Of a stretch of 64,000 bases of DNA, positions 1 through 9,614 are shown in pieces. A program made the position numbers and the translations under genes. A model generated the notes under the pieces. That model was not told the origin of the DNA. It saw nothing but the letters and a program-made list of their open reading frames with translations, and did not search any database. Every line of letters starts with the position of its first letter. The stretch's first letter is position 1. The stretch is from Gallionellaceae bacterium (GTDB lineage: Bacteria; Pseudomonadota; Gammaproteobacteria; Burkholderiales; Gallionellaceae). Location of the stretch: positions 1 through 64,000 of the forward strand of contig WSYA01000002.1 in assembly GCA_009773615.1 (NCBI GenBank), given 5' to 3'.

Positions 1-2
1 TC

Positions 3-92
3 AGGAACCGTGACCATTTCAAGATCGCCATCTATTTCCATTGCGGCGGCCTTGATCTGTATCCGGCTCAGGTTACCCACGGGAAAGTCTGA
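3..92 (+). CDS. C-terminal end of an unidentified protein (partial)
   Basis: The frame starting at base 3 is open from the window edge and gives 29 codons ending in TGA at 90-92. Nearly all codons end in C or G, as in the genes that follow, and a strong terminator lies 50 bases downstream, so this is probably the 3' end of a real gene. The visible tail contains IAIYFHCGGLDLYP and ends in HGKV. It does not look like a pilin tail and I do not recognise it. In MSHA loci mshA or mshB usually precede mshC, but nothing here supports that identity. Confidence 0.4.
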   Translation, partial: RNRDHFKIAIYFHCGGLDLYPAQVTHGKV

Positions 93-140
93 TGAACCTG
101 AATTTGTAAAAAAATGAGCAGTACGCCGTAGTGGGCAATT

Positions 141-172
141 AACAAGGGAGGCTTCGGCCTCCCTTGTTTTTC
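141..172 (+). terminator. Rho-independent terminator upstream of the msh genes
   Basis: A 12-bp perfect stem (141-152 with 157-168) closes on a TTCG tetraloop and runs into a T-rich tract on the plus strand. It ends transcription of the gene finishing at 92 and separates it from mshC, so the msh genes need their own promoter between about 172 and 238. Confidence 0.85.
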
Positions 173-238
173 GTCTGTTTTATACGCTTTTTGATACACT
201 GCACACCTGTAAATTTCGTTTCTAAAGCGCCATAGATT

Positions 239-736
239 ATGCGTTTGAGCACAGGGAAAGTAGACGCAATCAAGCGGGAAGCCGATGCGGCTCAGCGCGG
301 CTTTACTATGATTGAATTGGTTACGGTCATGATCATCATCGGCATTCTCGCCGCTGTAGTGCTGCCGAAATTTTTTGATCGCGGCACATTCGATAGTCGC
401 GGATTCCATGACCAAATGATTTCGACGTTGCGCTATGCGCAGAAAACGGCGATTGCACAGCGCACCACCGTATGCGTTGTGGATACGGCGACTGAGATTG
501 GTTTGTTCGCAGCGAACTGCACAACGCCGTTTAACGTGCTTACTCCGCAACGATGTTCTACCGATGGAGTTGAATACCGGCACAAGGTTTGCACGCCAGC
601 CGGGGTGTCAATAACCTCGGCACACGGGAGCTTGAGCTTCACTGCTCTGGGCAGCACTCCCACTCAAAAAATATACACGGTGAGCGGCTATGCCACGGAC
701 ATCACGGTCGAGGGGGAGACGGGCTATGTGCACTAA
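239..736 (+). CDS. mshC: MSHA-type minor pseudopilin MshC (GspH/FimT-like)
   Basis: A 165-residue prepilin. A 21-residue charged leader ends in QRG, followed by FTMIELV, the type III cleavage and methylation site for the prepilin peptidase, with Glu at mature position 5 and a hydrophobic helix (VMIIIGILAAVVLPKF). Residues after about 45 are a small globular domain with four cysteines. In mannose-sensitive haemagglutinin pili such proteins prime or cap the fibre in the inner membrane and periplasm. No clear Shine-Dalgarno precedes the ATG at 239, but it gives a leader of normal length. The family call rests on the leader and on the gene order C-D-O-P-Q. Confidence 0.82.
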   Translation: MRLSTGKVDAIKREADAAQRGFTMIELVTVMIIIGILAAVVLPKFFDRGTFDSRGFHDQMISTLRYAQKTAIAQRTTVCVVDTATEIGLFAANCTTPFNVLTPQRCSTDGVEYRHKVCTPAGVSITSAHGSLSFTALGSTPTQKIYTVSGYATDITVEGETGYVH

Positions 737-1319
737 ACCGTCGCCCATGACGCAGCGCGGCGTCAGCCTCATCGAGCTCATCATCTTCATCGTCATCATC
801 AGCACGGCGTTGATCGGAATCATATCGGTGATGAATTTAACCTCTGCCCATAGCGCTGACCCTCTGATCCGAAAGCAGGCCTTGGCGATTGCGGAATCGT
901 TGCTGGAAGAAGTGGAGCTGATGCCGTTCACTTTTTGCGACCCTGATGATGCGAATGCGGCCAGTGCAGTGAGCGATACGGGTTGCATTGGAACTAATCA
1001 GGATAATGCGGGCGGTGTTTTGGGGCCAATCCCAGTTACAGAGTCACGCGGTGTCGTTGGCACGGCTGACCCTTTCGATAATGTGGCGGACTATGCTGGT
1101 GGAGTCGCTGGATACACAATCAATCCTGCTACCGACATTGCGGGCAATGCCTATCCTGGATACAGCGTAAAGGTAACGATGCTTCGTGTGGGTGCCGCAT
1201 TCTTAGGGGGGGCTGTGTCGGCAGGCGCAGCATTGCGTATCACTGTGACCGTCACTGGCCCAGGTAATACTTCCGTTGAACTCGACGGCTATCGCACGCG
1301 ATTTTCTCCGAGGATATGA
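726..1319 (+). CDS. mshD: MSHA-type minor pseudopilin MshD
   Basis: A 197-residue type IV prepilin-like protein. The start at 726 is chosen over the upstream ATG at 690 because AGGGGGAG lies 7 nt before it and the leader is then short (MCTKPSPMTQRG before VSLIELI). The helix is IIFIVIISTALIGIISV and the rest is an alanine/glycine-rich domain with cysteines in the CDPDDANAASAV and TGCIGT segments. It overlaps mshC by 11 nt, so translation is coupled. It is expected to sit in the inner-membrane pilus assembly tip complex with MshC, MshO and MshP. Confidence 0.82.
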   Translation: MCTKPSPMTQRGVSLIELIIFIVIISTALIGIISVMNLTSAHSADPLIRKQALAIAESLLEEVELMPFTFCDPDDANAASAVSDTGCIGTNQDNAGGVLGPIPVTESRGVVGTADPFDNVADYAGGVAGYTINPATDIAGNAYPGYSVKVTMLRVGAAFLGGAVSAGAALRITVTVTGPGNTSVELDGYRTRFSPRI

Positions 1320-2110
1320 TGAGGCGATCAGCCAATTTTCAGGGCGGATTTACTCTAGTCGAGATGATCATCGTGATGGTCATTACGGGCATCATCGGCG
1401 GCATGGTGGCGATGTTCATCCGTGCGCCGGTGCAGGGCTACGCAGACAGTGCACGCCGTGCCGACATGAGCGACATTGCAGATACGGCACTGCGGCGTAT
1501 TTCGCGTGATCTGCGTTTGGCGTTGCCCAACAGCGTGCGGGTGACCGGCACAAATACTATTGATTTTCTTTCCACCACCGGCGGCGGGCGCTATCGTGCC
1601 GGGGCCGGGGGGGCGAATGACGAACTCGACTTTACTGTTGCAGATACTTCTTTTGAGGTGATAGGAGCAATGCCGGCAATGGTGGCGGGTGATCAGATCG
1701 TAGTTTATAACTTGGGCATTCCCGGAGCGGACGCCTATCAAAATAACAATAGGGCCGCTTATTCCTCCAATGCGGGGGGCGTGATTACGTTTGCTGCTGG
1801 AAAAAGGTTTCCCCTTGAGTCGCCCGGAAAGCGTTTTAATGTCGTGCGTGAACAGGTGCGTTATATTTGCGACATCGCGACGGGTAACCTGACGCGCTAT
1901 TGGGGATTTCCAATAGCTCCGCCTTCTACTGGAGTTCCTGCGGGAGGCTCTAGTGCCTTGATGGCCAGCCATGTGAGTGCCTGTAATTTCACATATGACT
2001 CCAACGTGGTCGCGCAACGCAATGGCTTGGTGACAATGAGGCTGTCCATCACCGAGAGCGGCGAAACCGTGACGCTCTACAGCGCGACCCATGTGAGCAA
2101 TTTGCCATGA
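1316..2110 (+). CDS. mshO: MSHA-type minor pseudopilin MshO
   Basis: A 264-residue prepilin whose ATG overlaps the mshD stop in an ATGA. Leader MMRRSANFQGG is followed by FTLVEMIIVMVITGIIGG, a classical N-methylation motif with Glu5. It resembles GspJ/PilW-sized minor pilins, longer than MshC or MshD. Residues about 70-220 form a soluble domain with a cysteine pair (YICDIATGN and SACNFTYD). It probably joins the pilus-tip minor pilin complex. The 4-nt overlaps on both sides put it in the middle of a single transcript. Confidence 0.82.
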   Translation: MMRRSANFQGGFTLVEMIIVMVITGIIGGMVAMFIRAPVQGYADSARRADMSDIADTALRRISRDLRLALPNSVRVTGTNTIDFLSTTGGGRYRAGAGGANDELDFTVADTSFEVIGAMPAMVAGDQIVVYNLGIPGADAYQNNNRAAYSSNAGGVITFAAGKRFPLESPGKRFNVVREQVRYICDIATGNLTRYWGFPIAPPSTGVPAGGSSALMASHVSACNFTYDSNVVAQRNGLVTMRLSITESGETVTLYSATHVSNLP

Positions 2111-2577
2111 AAAAAACCTTGGGAGCCATGCGGCATAAGACCCAGCGAGGCTTCAGCCTCGTGACCGCAATCTTTCTGCTGGTCGTGCTGGCCGGGCTGG
2201 GCGCGGCGATGTTGACGTTTTCATCGGCTCAGCAGCAAAGTTCTACATTGGATATTTTGGGTTCGCGCGCCTATCAGGCTTCGCGTACAGGCATCGAGTG
2301 GGCGGCATACCAAGTTGTGCAAGCTAGCGGGGCGACATTTGCATCGGGTTGCAGGGGGGCAACTACGGCGGCTCCGCAAACTGCAGCCCTTTCTCCCTTG
2401 GAGGGTACGTTGCGCCCTTTTTCGGTATCCGTCTCATGCAATGCGTCATCGGCAGTTGAAAGTGCCACCACGGTATGGTTGTATAGCATCACTTCAACCG
2501 CATCGGGTGTGGCGGGTGCGACAGCAGGTTCGCCGGACTACGTCGAGCGGCAGATGACGGTTACAATTGCCCAGTAG
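2107..2577 (+). CDS. mshP: MSHA-type PilX-like pseudopilin MshP
   Basis: A 156-residue protein starting in an ATGA overlap with mshO. Its N terminus (KTQRG before FSLVTAIFLLVVLAGLGAAM) is prepilin-like but lacks Glu5, having Thr where the other three pseudopilins have Glu. This is usual for the PilX/MshP/GspK class, which sits at the fibre tip. The motif SRAYQASRTGIEWAAYQV after the helix is typical of that class. The C-terminal half is a small serine/threonine-rich domain with a cysteine pair. Confidence 0.8.
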   Translation: MKKTLGAMRHKTQRGFSLVTAIFLLVVLAGLGAAMLTFSSAQQQSSTLDILGSRAYQASRTGIEWAAYQVVQASGATFASGCRGATTAAPQTAALSPLEGTLRPFSVSVSCNASSAVESATTVWLYSITSTASGVAGATAGSPDYVERQMTVTIAQ

Positions 2578-2642
2578 TTTTTGGCTGTATATGGGACGCA
2601 ATGCGATCAAATCAGTCGAATGGGGTAGGGGAAAGAGGTTGC

Positions 2643-5600
2643 ATGAATACGAAGGGACGTAACAACCTAGGCGCGGGTAATAAGGGCAAGTTGCGCATAC
2701 AGGCTAGCGCGGGCGAACTCGTTAAGTCGTTTGCGTTGGTTCTGTCATTCGCAGGATCGTTGTTGGGGGCGACAAACGCGAATGCGTTGGCGTGCACGTC
2801 TGCTGCAACCGGCAACTGGAGTGTTGCAGCAACTTGGGCTGCACCCTGCAATGTGGCGGGTGGCCCGGTCGCTGCCGATACCGTGACCATCGCTGCTGCG
2901 CATACCGTGACAGTTGACGTGAATTCTGCAGCAACAAGCATTGCCGTCGCCGCCCCATCCGTTGCGATGCACGGCATCAACATTAATTCCGGTATTGTTC
3001 TGAGTGTGAGCGGTGCTATCACTATGACCGCACCCGCTGTTAATCTTCGCACTTCCACTATTGCGGTGGGAAACGGCACGCTTAATGCCGGCAGTATTGC
3101 CATCGGCGGTGGCACGGGCACCAAAATCAGCCAGGTAACTGTGGGCGCTACCGGTGTTATCAATGTTACCGGCGCGGTTACTACGAGCGGAACCGCATCT
3201 CAGTCCAGATTTATCGCTACTGGAGCCAGTACCATAACCATAGGCGGAAACTTTGGCCCCGGTGCTTTCACGCCCGGTGCCAGCACTTTGACCGTTAGCG
3301 GTAACTTCACCCCAACAGCCATGGTGGCGAGTACCGGGACAGTAATCTTCGCTGGTGGTGTGACACAAACTATGCGGGCTTTAACGACTTACAATAATAT
3401 TAAAGTTAATAAATCTGCCGGCGCATTAAGTCTGCTTGGTACCACCACTATCGGCGGAGCGCTTTCTGTTGATGCCGGAACATTCACTGTCGGCGCGTTT
3501 ACCTTGACAGTCACCGGAGCAACTGCCGTCAGCGGTGTCTTGAACATTACCTCTGCAACCGGGACGAAGACGTTTGTCGGTGCGGTGACGGTCAACCCGG
3601 GTGGAACTTGGACCAACACCACGGAAGCAGTTACTTTCCGTGGTGGCGTTACACATAACGGTGCAGTTTTTACGGCGGGAACGGGGGTGTATACCTTTAA
3701 CACCACAGCTGCCCAATCAATAAATTGCGCGACAACGTTGACCATCCCACGCCTTAGTGTCACCTCGCCTACCGTCCTCACTAATAATTGCAATTTGACT
3801 GTTAGTACTGCCTTGGCGGGAACCGGTAATCTCGCCAATGCCGCTACATTAAATATAGGTGGTACCTCGGCCATCACCACGCTTACTGCAACTGCCGCTG
3901 GCAATACAGTCAACTACACTGGTGCAGCACAAACAGCGAAAGTGACGACATACAGCAACCTTACCCTTTCAGGTTCAGGGGCGAAGACATTCGCCTCCAC
4001 CCCCACGGTGAATGGCATTCTTTCGATGGAGGGTGCCGCCACCGTTTCAGTCGCGCCAACGTATGGTGCAGCAGCAACGCTGCGATACAACACGGCAACT
4101 CCAAGAATTGCCGGAGTGGAATGGATCACCCCTTTCGCTGCAACCGGAGGCGTGATTATTGCCAATAGCGGAGCGATCACATTAAATGCGTCCAAAGTTT
4201 TAAATGCTTCAGTCCCGCTAACCATCATCGGTGCGAACAATCTGATCACGGGTGCGAATACTTTGACACTGGCGGCCAGTTGTGCGGCCAATGGGGGAAA
4301 TGGGAGTCTTACTCGCACCAGCGGTTACCTGATCGGCAATCTGCAACTTACATTCCCGATTACCGCCAGCACTTGTATTTATCATGTGGGTGACAGCACA
4401 GGGTATGCCCCCGTGACGGTGGCATTAGGTGCAACGACGGGAGGGACGCTCACGGGCCGTGTCGATGCGGGCGATCACCCCGATACAACTTCAAGCGGCT
4501 CCGGTATTGATGCGACAAAGAGCGCTAACCATTACTGGGCGCTCACGCCCGGTACGCTGCCGTCTTCCGTCACTTATGCGGCGACCTTTCAGTTTTGCGC
4601 CAGCACTGCCTCATGCTCTGCGACCGAAGTGGATGCTGGTGCCAACACCGGCAGTTTCAATGTCGCCCTCAAGTCTTCTGGGATATGGTCTACGCGGACT
4701 GCGGGCACAAGGAATACCTATTCCACGCAGGCGACCGGCATCACCGGTTTTGGCGAGTTTGCTGTCGGCGAGATATCAACCAACAACTGTTTCTCCGATT
4801 CTTTTACAGGCGTTGATGGGGCTTCGCCCGGAACTAACTGGTCGGTGGGTAACAAGACAGGGACATTCGGTAATCCAGTCATTTTCGGCAATCGCCTACG
4901 GCTTACCAACGTCTCTACAGGTGTTGCGACTTGGGCGACATTGCAACGCATGATTCCCGCCGTAGGCAATAAAGTGACCTTGGTGTTCGATCATTTTGCC
5001 TATGGCGGTACTCATGCAGACGGCATCGGCGTAATTCTTTCCGATGCATCCGTTGCCCCTCAGGCTGGGGCCTTCGGTGGGTCGCTCGGCTATGCACAGA
5101 AAGGCTATACCCCGATTTCCGATTGCACCACTGTGGGGGGGTGTCCGGGTTTTGCGGGCGGCTGGCTGGGCATCGGCATCGACGAATACGGCAACTATTC
5201 GGCCAATACGGAGGGTCGCTATGGGGGCTCGGCGACAGCGATACCGAATGCGCTGGCGCTTCGCGGCTCCGGTAGCGGCATGTCAGGGTATCGTTTTTTG
5301 CAGGGAACCAATACGCTCAGTCCCGCAATCGACTCGGTAGCAGTACTGGTTCCCCCGCACCGCTATCGCATCGTGGTCGATCATACCGATGGCATCCATG
5401 CATGGACATCAGTCGAGCGCGACACTACCGGAGGCGGTACTGCCTACTCGATTCTGCTTGGCTGTCCTCCTGGGGTGACGAGCGGTTGCACGGCCTTGGA
5501 TGTTAAAGATCCGGGCTATAGCCAGAACGCCGTGCCAGCCAACTGGAACCTGTCCTTTACCGGTTCTACGGGGGCGGCCACCAATATCCACGAAATCGAT

Positions 5601-7622
5601 AACCTGAGCATCTGTACTGTACAGGGGCTGGCGATTCCCACTCTTCACCACATCAAAATCGAGCATGCTGGCATCGCCTGTACGAGCACTCCGGCGACGG
5701 TGACCGTGAAGGCTTGCGCCGACGCGACTTGTTCCTCGCTCTATATGAACAACGTGACGGTTAGCCTGAGCACGACGGGCGGCACATGGACACCCTTGTC
5801 CCCGATTACCGTCACTGGCGGTCAGGCGACAGTAACGCTCACCGATGCGACCGCTCGTACGGATACGCTGGCCGCGACGGCAACTTCGCCCACCGCGAGC
5901 TCCGCAACGGTTTACTCGCCAAGCAACAGCCTGACCTTCGCGGCATGCACGTTCGATGTGATCGAGGTGGGCGCAGCCGCGAATACGCCGATTTTCACCA
6001 AGCTGGCGAACTCGGCTTTTAATCTGGATGTATTGAAGTTGACTGCGGGTAATCAGTCGGTAACAGCGGTTGCACTTGTTGATGCCAGCAGCGGTGCATG
6101 CAGTACTTATGCGCTTCTCGCCAATACGAGCACTGCGCTACCTTCCGCTTTCAGCAACGCCACACCGCGCAAGCCATTCAGCTTTACTTACGCCAATGCC
6201 GCACCCAATGTCCGTGTGCGCGTGACTACAGCGGGGCCCAATTATTCCTGTTCCTCGGACAACTTTACCATCCGCCCTCAGTCCTTTGCGGTGACGAGCA
6301 GCGCAACCCAGACGGGCAGCACTGGCACGCCTGTCTTTCGGGCGGGAACGGATACTTTCTCGCTGACCGCGACTGCGACCAGCCTCTATACGGGTACACC
6401 CAAGCTCAATTCCAGTCTGGTTACCACCAACTTAGCTAACTTGGGAACTCTGACTTCAGTGGTGTTTCCACCTGCCGCTCTCGGCGTTTCGACAGCCAGC
6501 GGGTTTACCTATTCTGAAGTGGGCAACTTCAACTTGTCCCAATACGCGGTATATGACGATGCCTTTGCTCAGGTGGACTCAGTGAAAGGCGAATGCACTT
6601 CAAATTTCAACAATGGCCCCGCTGTGGGGGGCAAGTTCGGTTGCATGTTCGGTTCGGTCGCTGCCGGGCCCTTCGGTCGTTTTGTGCCGGATCATTTTAC
6701 GGTGGTCGGTGCCATCAGCAATGCCTGTGCGGCGGGAGCTTTTACTTACATGGGGCAACCTTTCACGCTTTCCACTAATGTGGTCGAAGCCAGAAATGCG
6801 GCGAATGGAGTGACAAAAAATTACGTTGCGCCCTATGCGTCCGGCTCCGTCAGCTTCGGTGCCGAGAATGCCGACAATGGCGCCGACCTTGTGGCGCGAC
6901 TTACATTGTCGGCTGGCAGCTGGACTCTCGGAGCCTACACGCTGGCGAGCGCGAACGCTATGTTCACTCGCCCTACTACTACGACATCCGATGCTACTTG
7001 GGGCTCCTTCGAGTCTCTGGATATCGGCCTCAAGGTGACTGATGGTGATGTGTCTACCGTGCCCATAATCAGCGGTGCCGATATGAACCCCGTTGCGGCT
7101 GGCGGCAGTAGCTTTACCTATAAAAAGTTTTCCGGAAGCCTGCTGCGTATGCGCTTCGGCAGATTGAAACTGTCCAATGCGCATGGTTCGGAATTGCTCA
7201 AGCTGCCGGTTCAAGTGCAGGCGCAGTATTGGAATGGAACGGCTTTTGCAATCAATGCGGCGGACAGTTGCACCGTGCTCAGTTCGGTCAATATCGCACT
7301 GGGGAATTACCAGCGTAAAACGGGGGGTACTTGGATAACATCGACCACGCTGGCCAATACAGCCGCTATTGCAGGGGGGTGGCAAGTTAATCTGGCTAAA
7401 CCCAGTTCGACGTTTACGGGCATGGGCAGCGTGGATGTGTGTGTCGATCTGGGCTCCGATCCGGTAGGCGGGACAGTATGCTCGGCAACCGTTGCGAATC
7501 TGCCCTACCTGCAAGGCTTATGGTCGCCGGGTACGGCTTACGATAACGATCCCGCTGCACGCGCCACGTTCGGCGTATACAAAGGCAACAACGAGTTCAT
7601 CTACCTGCGCGAGAACTATTGA
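2643..7622 (+). CDS. mshQ: MshQ-like giant surface protein with lectin-like and DUF6701 regions
   Basis: About 1659 residues. The start at 2643 is preferred over 2601 because AAAGAGG lies just before it and brings the signal peptide (SFALVLSFAGSLLGATNANA) nearer the N terminus. Residues about 60-550 are threonine/valine/glycine-rich short repeats with a beta-solenoid look. Residues about 710-940 (CFSDSFTG through DEYGNYS) resemble an L-type lectin/concanavalin-like sandwich. Residues about 995-1659 match the MshQ C-terminal DUF6701 style, with evenly spaced cysteines and FGRFVPDHF. It follows mshP after 65 nt and probably acts as a pilus-tip or surface adhesin. The solenoid and lectin assignments are inference; the MshQ call rests on position and the C-terminal region. 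Confidence 0.75.
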   Translation: MNTKGRNNLGAGNKGKLRIQASAGELVKSFALVLSFAGSLLGATNANALACTSAATGNWSVAATWAAPCNVAGGPVAADTVTIAAAHTVTVDVNSAATSIAVAAPSVAMHGININSGIVLSVSGAITMTAPAVNLRTSTIAVGNGTLNAGSIAIGGGTGTKISQVTVGATGVINVTGAVTTSGTASQSRFIATGASTITIGGNFGPGAFTPGASTLTVSGNFTPTAMVASTGTVIFAGGVTQTMRALTTYNNIKVNKSAGALSLLGTTTIGGALSVDAGTFTVGAFTLTVTGATAVSGVLNITSATGTKTFVGAVTVNPGGTWTNTTEAVTFRGGVTHNGAVFTAGTGVYTFNTTAAQSINCATTLTIPRLSVTSPTVLTNNCNLTVSTALAGTGNLANAATLNIGGTSAITTLTATAAGNTVNYTGAAQTAKVTTYSNLTLSGSGAKTFASTPTVNGILSMEGAATVSVAPTYGAAATLRYNTATPRIAGVEWITPFAATGGVIIANSGAITLNASKVLNASVPLTIIGANNLITGANTLTLAASCAANGGNGSLTRTSGYLIGNLQLTFPITASTCIYHVGDSTGYAPVTVALGATTGGTLTGRVDAGDHPDTTSSGSGIDATKSANHYWALTPGTLPSSVTYAATFQFCASTASCSATEVDAGANTGSFNVALKSSGIWSTRTAGTRNTYSTQATGITGFGEFAVGEISTNNCFSDSFTGVDGASPGTNWSVGNKTGTFGNPVIFGNRLRLTNVSTGVATWATLQRMIPAVGNKVTLVFDHFAYGGTHADGIGVILSDASVAPQAGAFGGSLGYAQKGYTPISDCTTVGGCPGFAGGWLGIGIDEYGNYSANTEGRYGGSATAIPNALALRGSGSGMSGYRFLQGTNTLSPAIDSVAVLVPPHRYRIVVDHTDGIHAWTSVERDTTGGGTAYSILLGCPPGVTSGCTALDVKDPGYSQNAVPANWNLSFTGSTGAATNIHEIDNLSICTVQGLAIPTLHHIKIEHAGIACTSTPATVTVKACADATCSSLYMNNVTVSLSTTGGTWTPLSPITVTGGQATVTLTDATARTDTLAATATSPTASSATVYSPSNSLTFAACTFDVIEVGAAANTPIFTKLANSAFNLDVLKLTAGNQSVTAVALVDASSGACSTYALLANTSTALPSAFSNATPRKPFSFTYANAAPNVRVRVTTAGPNYSCSSDNFTIRPQSFAVTSSATQTGSTGTPVFRAGTDTFSLTATATSLYTGTPKLNSSLVTTNLANLGTLTSVVFPPAALGVSTASGFTYSEVGNFNLSQYAVYDDAFAQVDSVKGECTSNFNNGPAVGGKFGCMFGSVAAGPFGRFVPDHFTVVGAISNACAAGAFTYMGQPFTLSTNVVEARNAANGVTKNYVAPYASGSVSFGAENADNGADLVARLTLSAGSWTLGAYTLASANAMFTRPTTTTSDATWGSFESLDIGLKVTDGDVSTVPIISGADMNPVAAGGSSFTYKKFSGSLLRMRFGRLKLSNAHGSELLKLPVQVQAQYWNGTAFAINAADSCTVLSSVNIALGNYQRKTGGTWITSTTLANTAAIAGGWQVNLAKPSSTFTGMGSVDVCVDLGSDPVGGTVCSATVANLPYLQGLWSPGTAYDNDPAARATFGVYKGNNEFIYLRENY

Positions 7623-7735
7623 TGCAAGGCGCTTGCTCCATGCAAGTGCAACCGCACCGGGTTTTTGTGGGAAAATGCTCGCGAGCTGCGGGTCATTTGC
7701 TCCGGCCGTAAAGTGTTATTGAAGAAAAGATTTTC

Positions 7736-8728
7736 ATGCGACGATATTTTTCATTTGCAGCAATGTTGGTTTGCTTCCTGTTTGTTGTTCCGTCTTATGC
7801 TGCCGAGACAGATGCGCCACCGGTTCAGAACCTTTCCAACGACGCGGCTCCGCAACCCGCCGCCCTGTCCCAGCCAGCTGAGGAAGCAAGCAAGGTGGAG
7901 GTGATCGGCGAACTTGATCCCTATTACACCAACTTGGGGTTCAATATTCCGCTCACGGACAAACCGATTCCCACCATCAAATCGACCAGTGAGACTGTGA
8001 TCTATCGCGAACTCATTCAGGGCTCGCTTATTCCGCGCTTCATGCTGGTGGAGGCCAGCATCTATCCGATGCCCTTGTTGGGTACGTATCTCAAAGCCAA
8101 TGAACCGAATTTTTATGGGGAAGGACGGGTAGGGCGAAGTGGCATTAACATCATCGAATCCGCCACGGCAGGCTTTCAAGAGCCTTGGGCGGTGTCGGCT
8201 TTTTTTGGCAATATCGCAAAGATCGTGAGGCCGGGTGAAGTTCGCACCGGGACCAACATCGGCTATACCGGCTATCTCATCAGCGCAGGCAGCAAGCATA
8301 TCAAGAGCAACAGCATGATCGACGACCATTGGCTGGAACTGGAATGGAAAATCAAAGGTAAGGTCGATTATTTGGACGAAAAGTTGGGGTGGAGCTTTCG
8401 CGTCGGGACAAAGCTGCACGATAATAAAAACATCACCGATGTGATTTACGTCAGCGTTTTTCGCAGTAATTTAAATGCGCACTTCCCGTTTTTAAGCTGG
8501 ATCAACAATTCGGCGCTGGACGTGAAGCTGCATTTTTCCGAGAGCACCTCGCATCTGGTGCGCCAGGAATATATCGTGGGGAAAAAATATCCCAAGATCG
8601 GACGGGCTTATACGCCCACTTTGGACGTGGGCGTGGTATGGTCGAGCCCGGAAGAATATTTAGGGATATTGCGCACAAGCGATACTGACACTTGGACGCT
8701 GGTGTTTCGTCCCTCGGTGCAATTTTAA
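7736..8728 (+). CDS. Outer-membrane beta-barrel protein of unknown function
   Basis: A 330-residue protein with a clear signal peptide (FAAMLVCFLFVVPSYA before AETDAPP), a low-complexity linker to about residue 45, and then alternating polar/hydrophobic strands ending in the terminal Phe that outer-membrane proteins present to the BAM machinery (FRPSVQF). Strand-like segments include WLELEWKIKGKVDY and WSFRVGTKLHDN. I do not recognise a named family. It begins 113 nt after mshQ in the same direction and could be co-transcribed, but no shared pilus function can be shown. A TATAAT hexamer at 8736-8741 just past its stop may serve the following sodB gene, although no good -35 accompanies it. Confidence 0.7.
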   Translation: MRRYFSFAAMLVCFLFVVPSYAAETDAPPVQNLSNDAAPQPAALSQPAEEASKVEVIGELDPYYTNLGFNIPLTDKPIPTIKSTSETVIYRELIQGSLIPRFMLVEASIYPMPLLGTYLKANEPNFYGEGRVGRSGINIIESATAGFQEPWAVSAFFGNIAKIVRPGEVRTGTNIGYTGYLISAGSKHIKSNSMIDDHWLELEWKIKGKVDYLDEKLGWSFRVGTKLHDNKNITDVIYVSVFRSNLNAHFPFLSWINNSALDVKLHFSESTSHLVRQEYIVGKKYPKIGRAYTPTLDVGVVWSSPEEYLGILRTSDTDTWTLVFRPSVQF

Positions 8729-8825
8729 TATCCGGTATAATAGTTGAGATAAATCCTGTGGTATATTGCGCATCAATGGCCGCGCCATTTCGCTATTCAT
8801 TTTCGCTAATTTTGAAGGAGACACC

Positions 8826-9407
8826 ATGGAACATACTTTGCCCGCTTTGCCCTACGCGATGGACGCGCTACAACCGCATATGTCCAAGGAAACATTCGAG
8901 TACCACTATGCCAAGCACCATCAGACTTATGTGACCAACTTGAACAACCTGATCAAGGGCAACGAATTCGAGAACGCCACGTTGGAAGACATCGTCAAGA
9001 AGTCATCCGGCGGCATTTACAACAATGCGGCGCAAGTGTGGAACCATACGTTTTTCTGGAATTGCATGAAGCCGAACGGCGGCGGTGCCCCTACCGGCGC
9101 ATTGGCCGAGGCCATCAATAAAAAATGGGGCAGCGTCGACGACTTCAAGAAGGCGTTTCAAACTTCCGCCGTGGGCAATTTCGGTTCCGGTTGGACATGG
9201 CTGGTGAAGAAGGCCGACGGCTCGCTGGACATCGTCAACATGGGTGCCGCCGGCACGCCGCTGACCACGGGCGACAAAGCCTTGCTGTGTGTGGATGTGT
9301 GGGAACACGCGTACTACATCGACTATCGCAATCTGCGCGCCAAGTTCGTGGAGACCTTCCTCGCAAATTTGGTGAACTGGGATTTCGTGGCGAAGAATTT
9401 CGCGTAA
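8826..9407 (+). CDS. sodB: Iron superoxide dismutase SodB
   Basis: A 193-residue cytoplasmic enzyme converting superoxide to peroxide and oxygen. The start at 8826 ([10 protein letters not shown]) follows AAGGAGACACC; the longer frame from 8766 would add an unconserved tail. The metal ligands are visible at His27, His74, Asp157 and His161, the last two in DVWEH. Gln70 in NNAAQVWNH is the outer-sphere glutamine position used by iron enzymes, and the motif FGSGWTWL is intact. It stands alone between an outer-membrane gene and a terminator at 9556-9583. Iron SODs are often Fur-linked, but I see no Fur box in its upstream region. Confidence 0.97.
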   Translation: MEHTLPALPYAMDALQPHMSKETFEYHYAKHHQTYVTNLNNLIKGNEFENATLEDIVKKSSGGIYNNAAQVWNHTFFWNCMKPNGGGAPTGALAEAINKKWGSVDDFKKAFQTSAVGNFGSGWTWLVKKADGSLDIVNMGAAGTPLTTGDKALLCVDVWEHAYYIDYRNLRAKFVETFLANLVNWDFVAKNFA

Positions 9408-9417
9408 TTGAAACCAG

Positions 9418-9526
9418 GTAGGAGCGGGCCTTGCCCGCGAATCATTTGATCGCGGGCATAACCAGCCACTTGCCAGCTTGCTGGCTTAGTGGAATGGCTA
9501 GTAGTTTCATCAAGGACAGCTCCTAC
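9418..9526. repeat. Compound REP-like palindrome after sodB
   Basis: GTAGGAGC at 9418-9425 is matched in inverted orientation by GCTCCTAC at 9519-9526. Inside lies a second inverted pair (GCCCGCG and CGCGGGC at 9433-9453) and a third around CCAGCTTGCTGG at 9474-9485. The nested architecture resembles intergenic REP/BIME elements. No other copy of this exact type is in the window. Confidence 0.6.
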
Positions 9527-9555
9527 AAATAGGTTTTAAAAATGTGAGTTGCACC

Positions 9556-9583
9556 AAAGGCCGGATTCTTCCGGCCTTTTCTT
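9556..9583 (+). terminator. Rho-independent terminator of sodB
   Basis: A 9-bp perfect stem (9556-9564 with 9571-9579), a 6-nt loop and a TTTTCTTT tract on the plus strand. It lies inside the longest frame of the next gene, which is one reason to start that gene at 9615. Confidence 0.8.
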
Positions 9584-9614
9584 TATCCGCAGGAAGGCTG
9601 CTACACTTCTGAAC

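Noticed and set aside
8736-8767. Sigma-70 promoter for sodB
   Set aside because: TATAAT and TATATT hexamers are present but neither has an acceptable -35 at 16-18 nt, so no full promoter is claimed.
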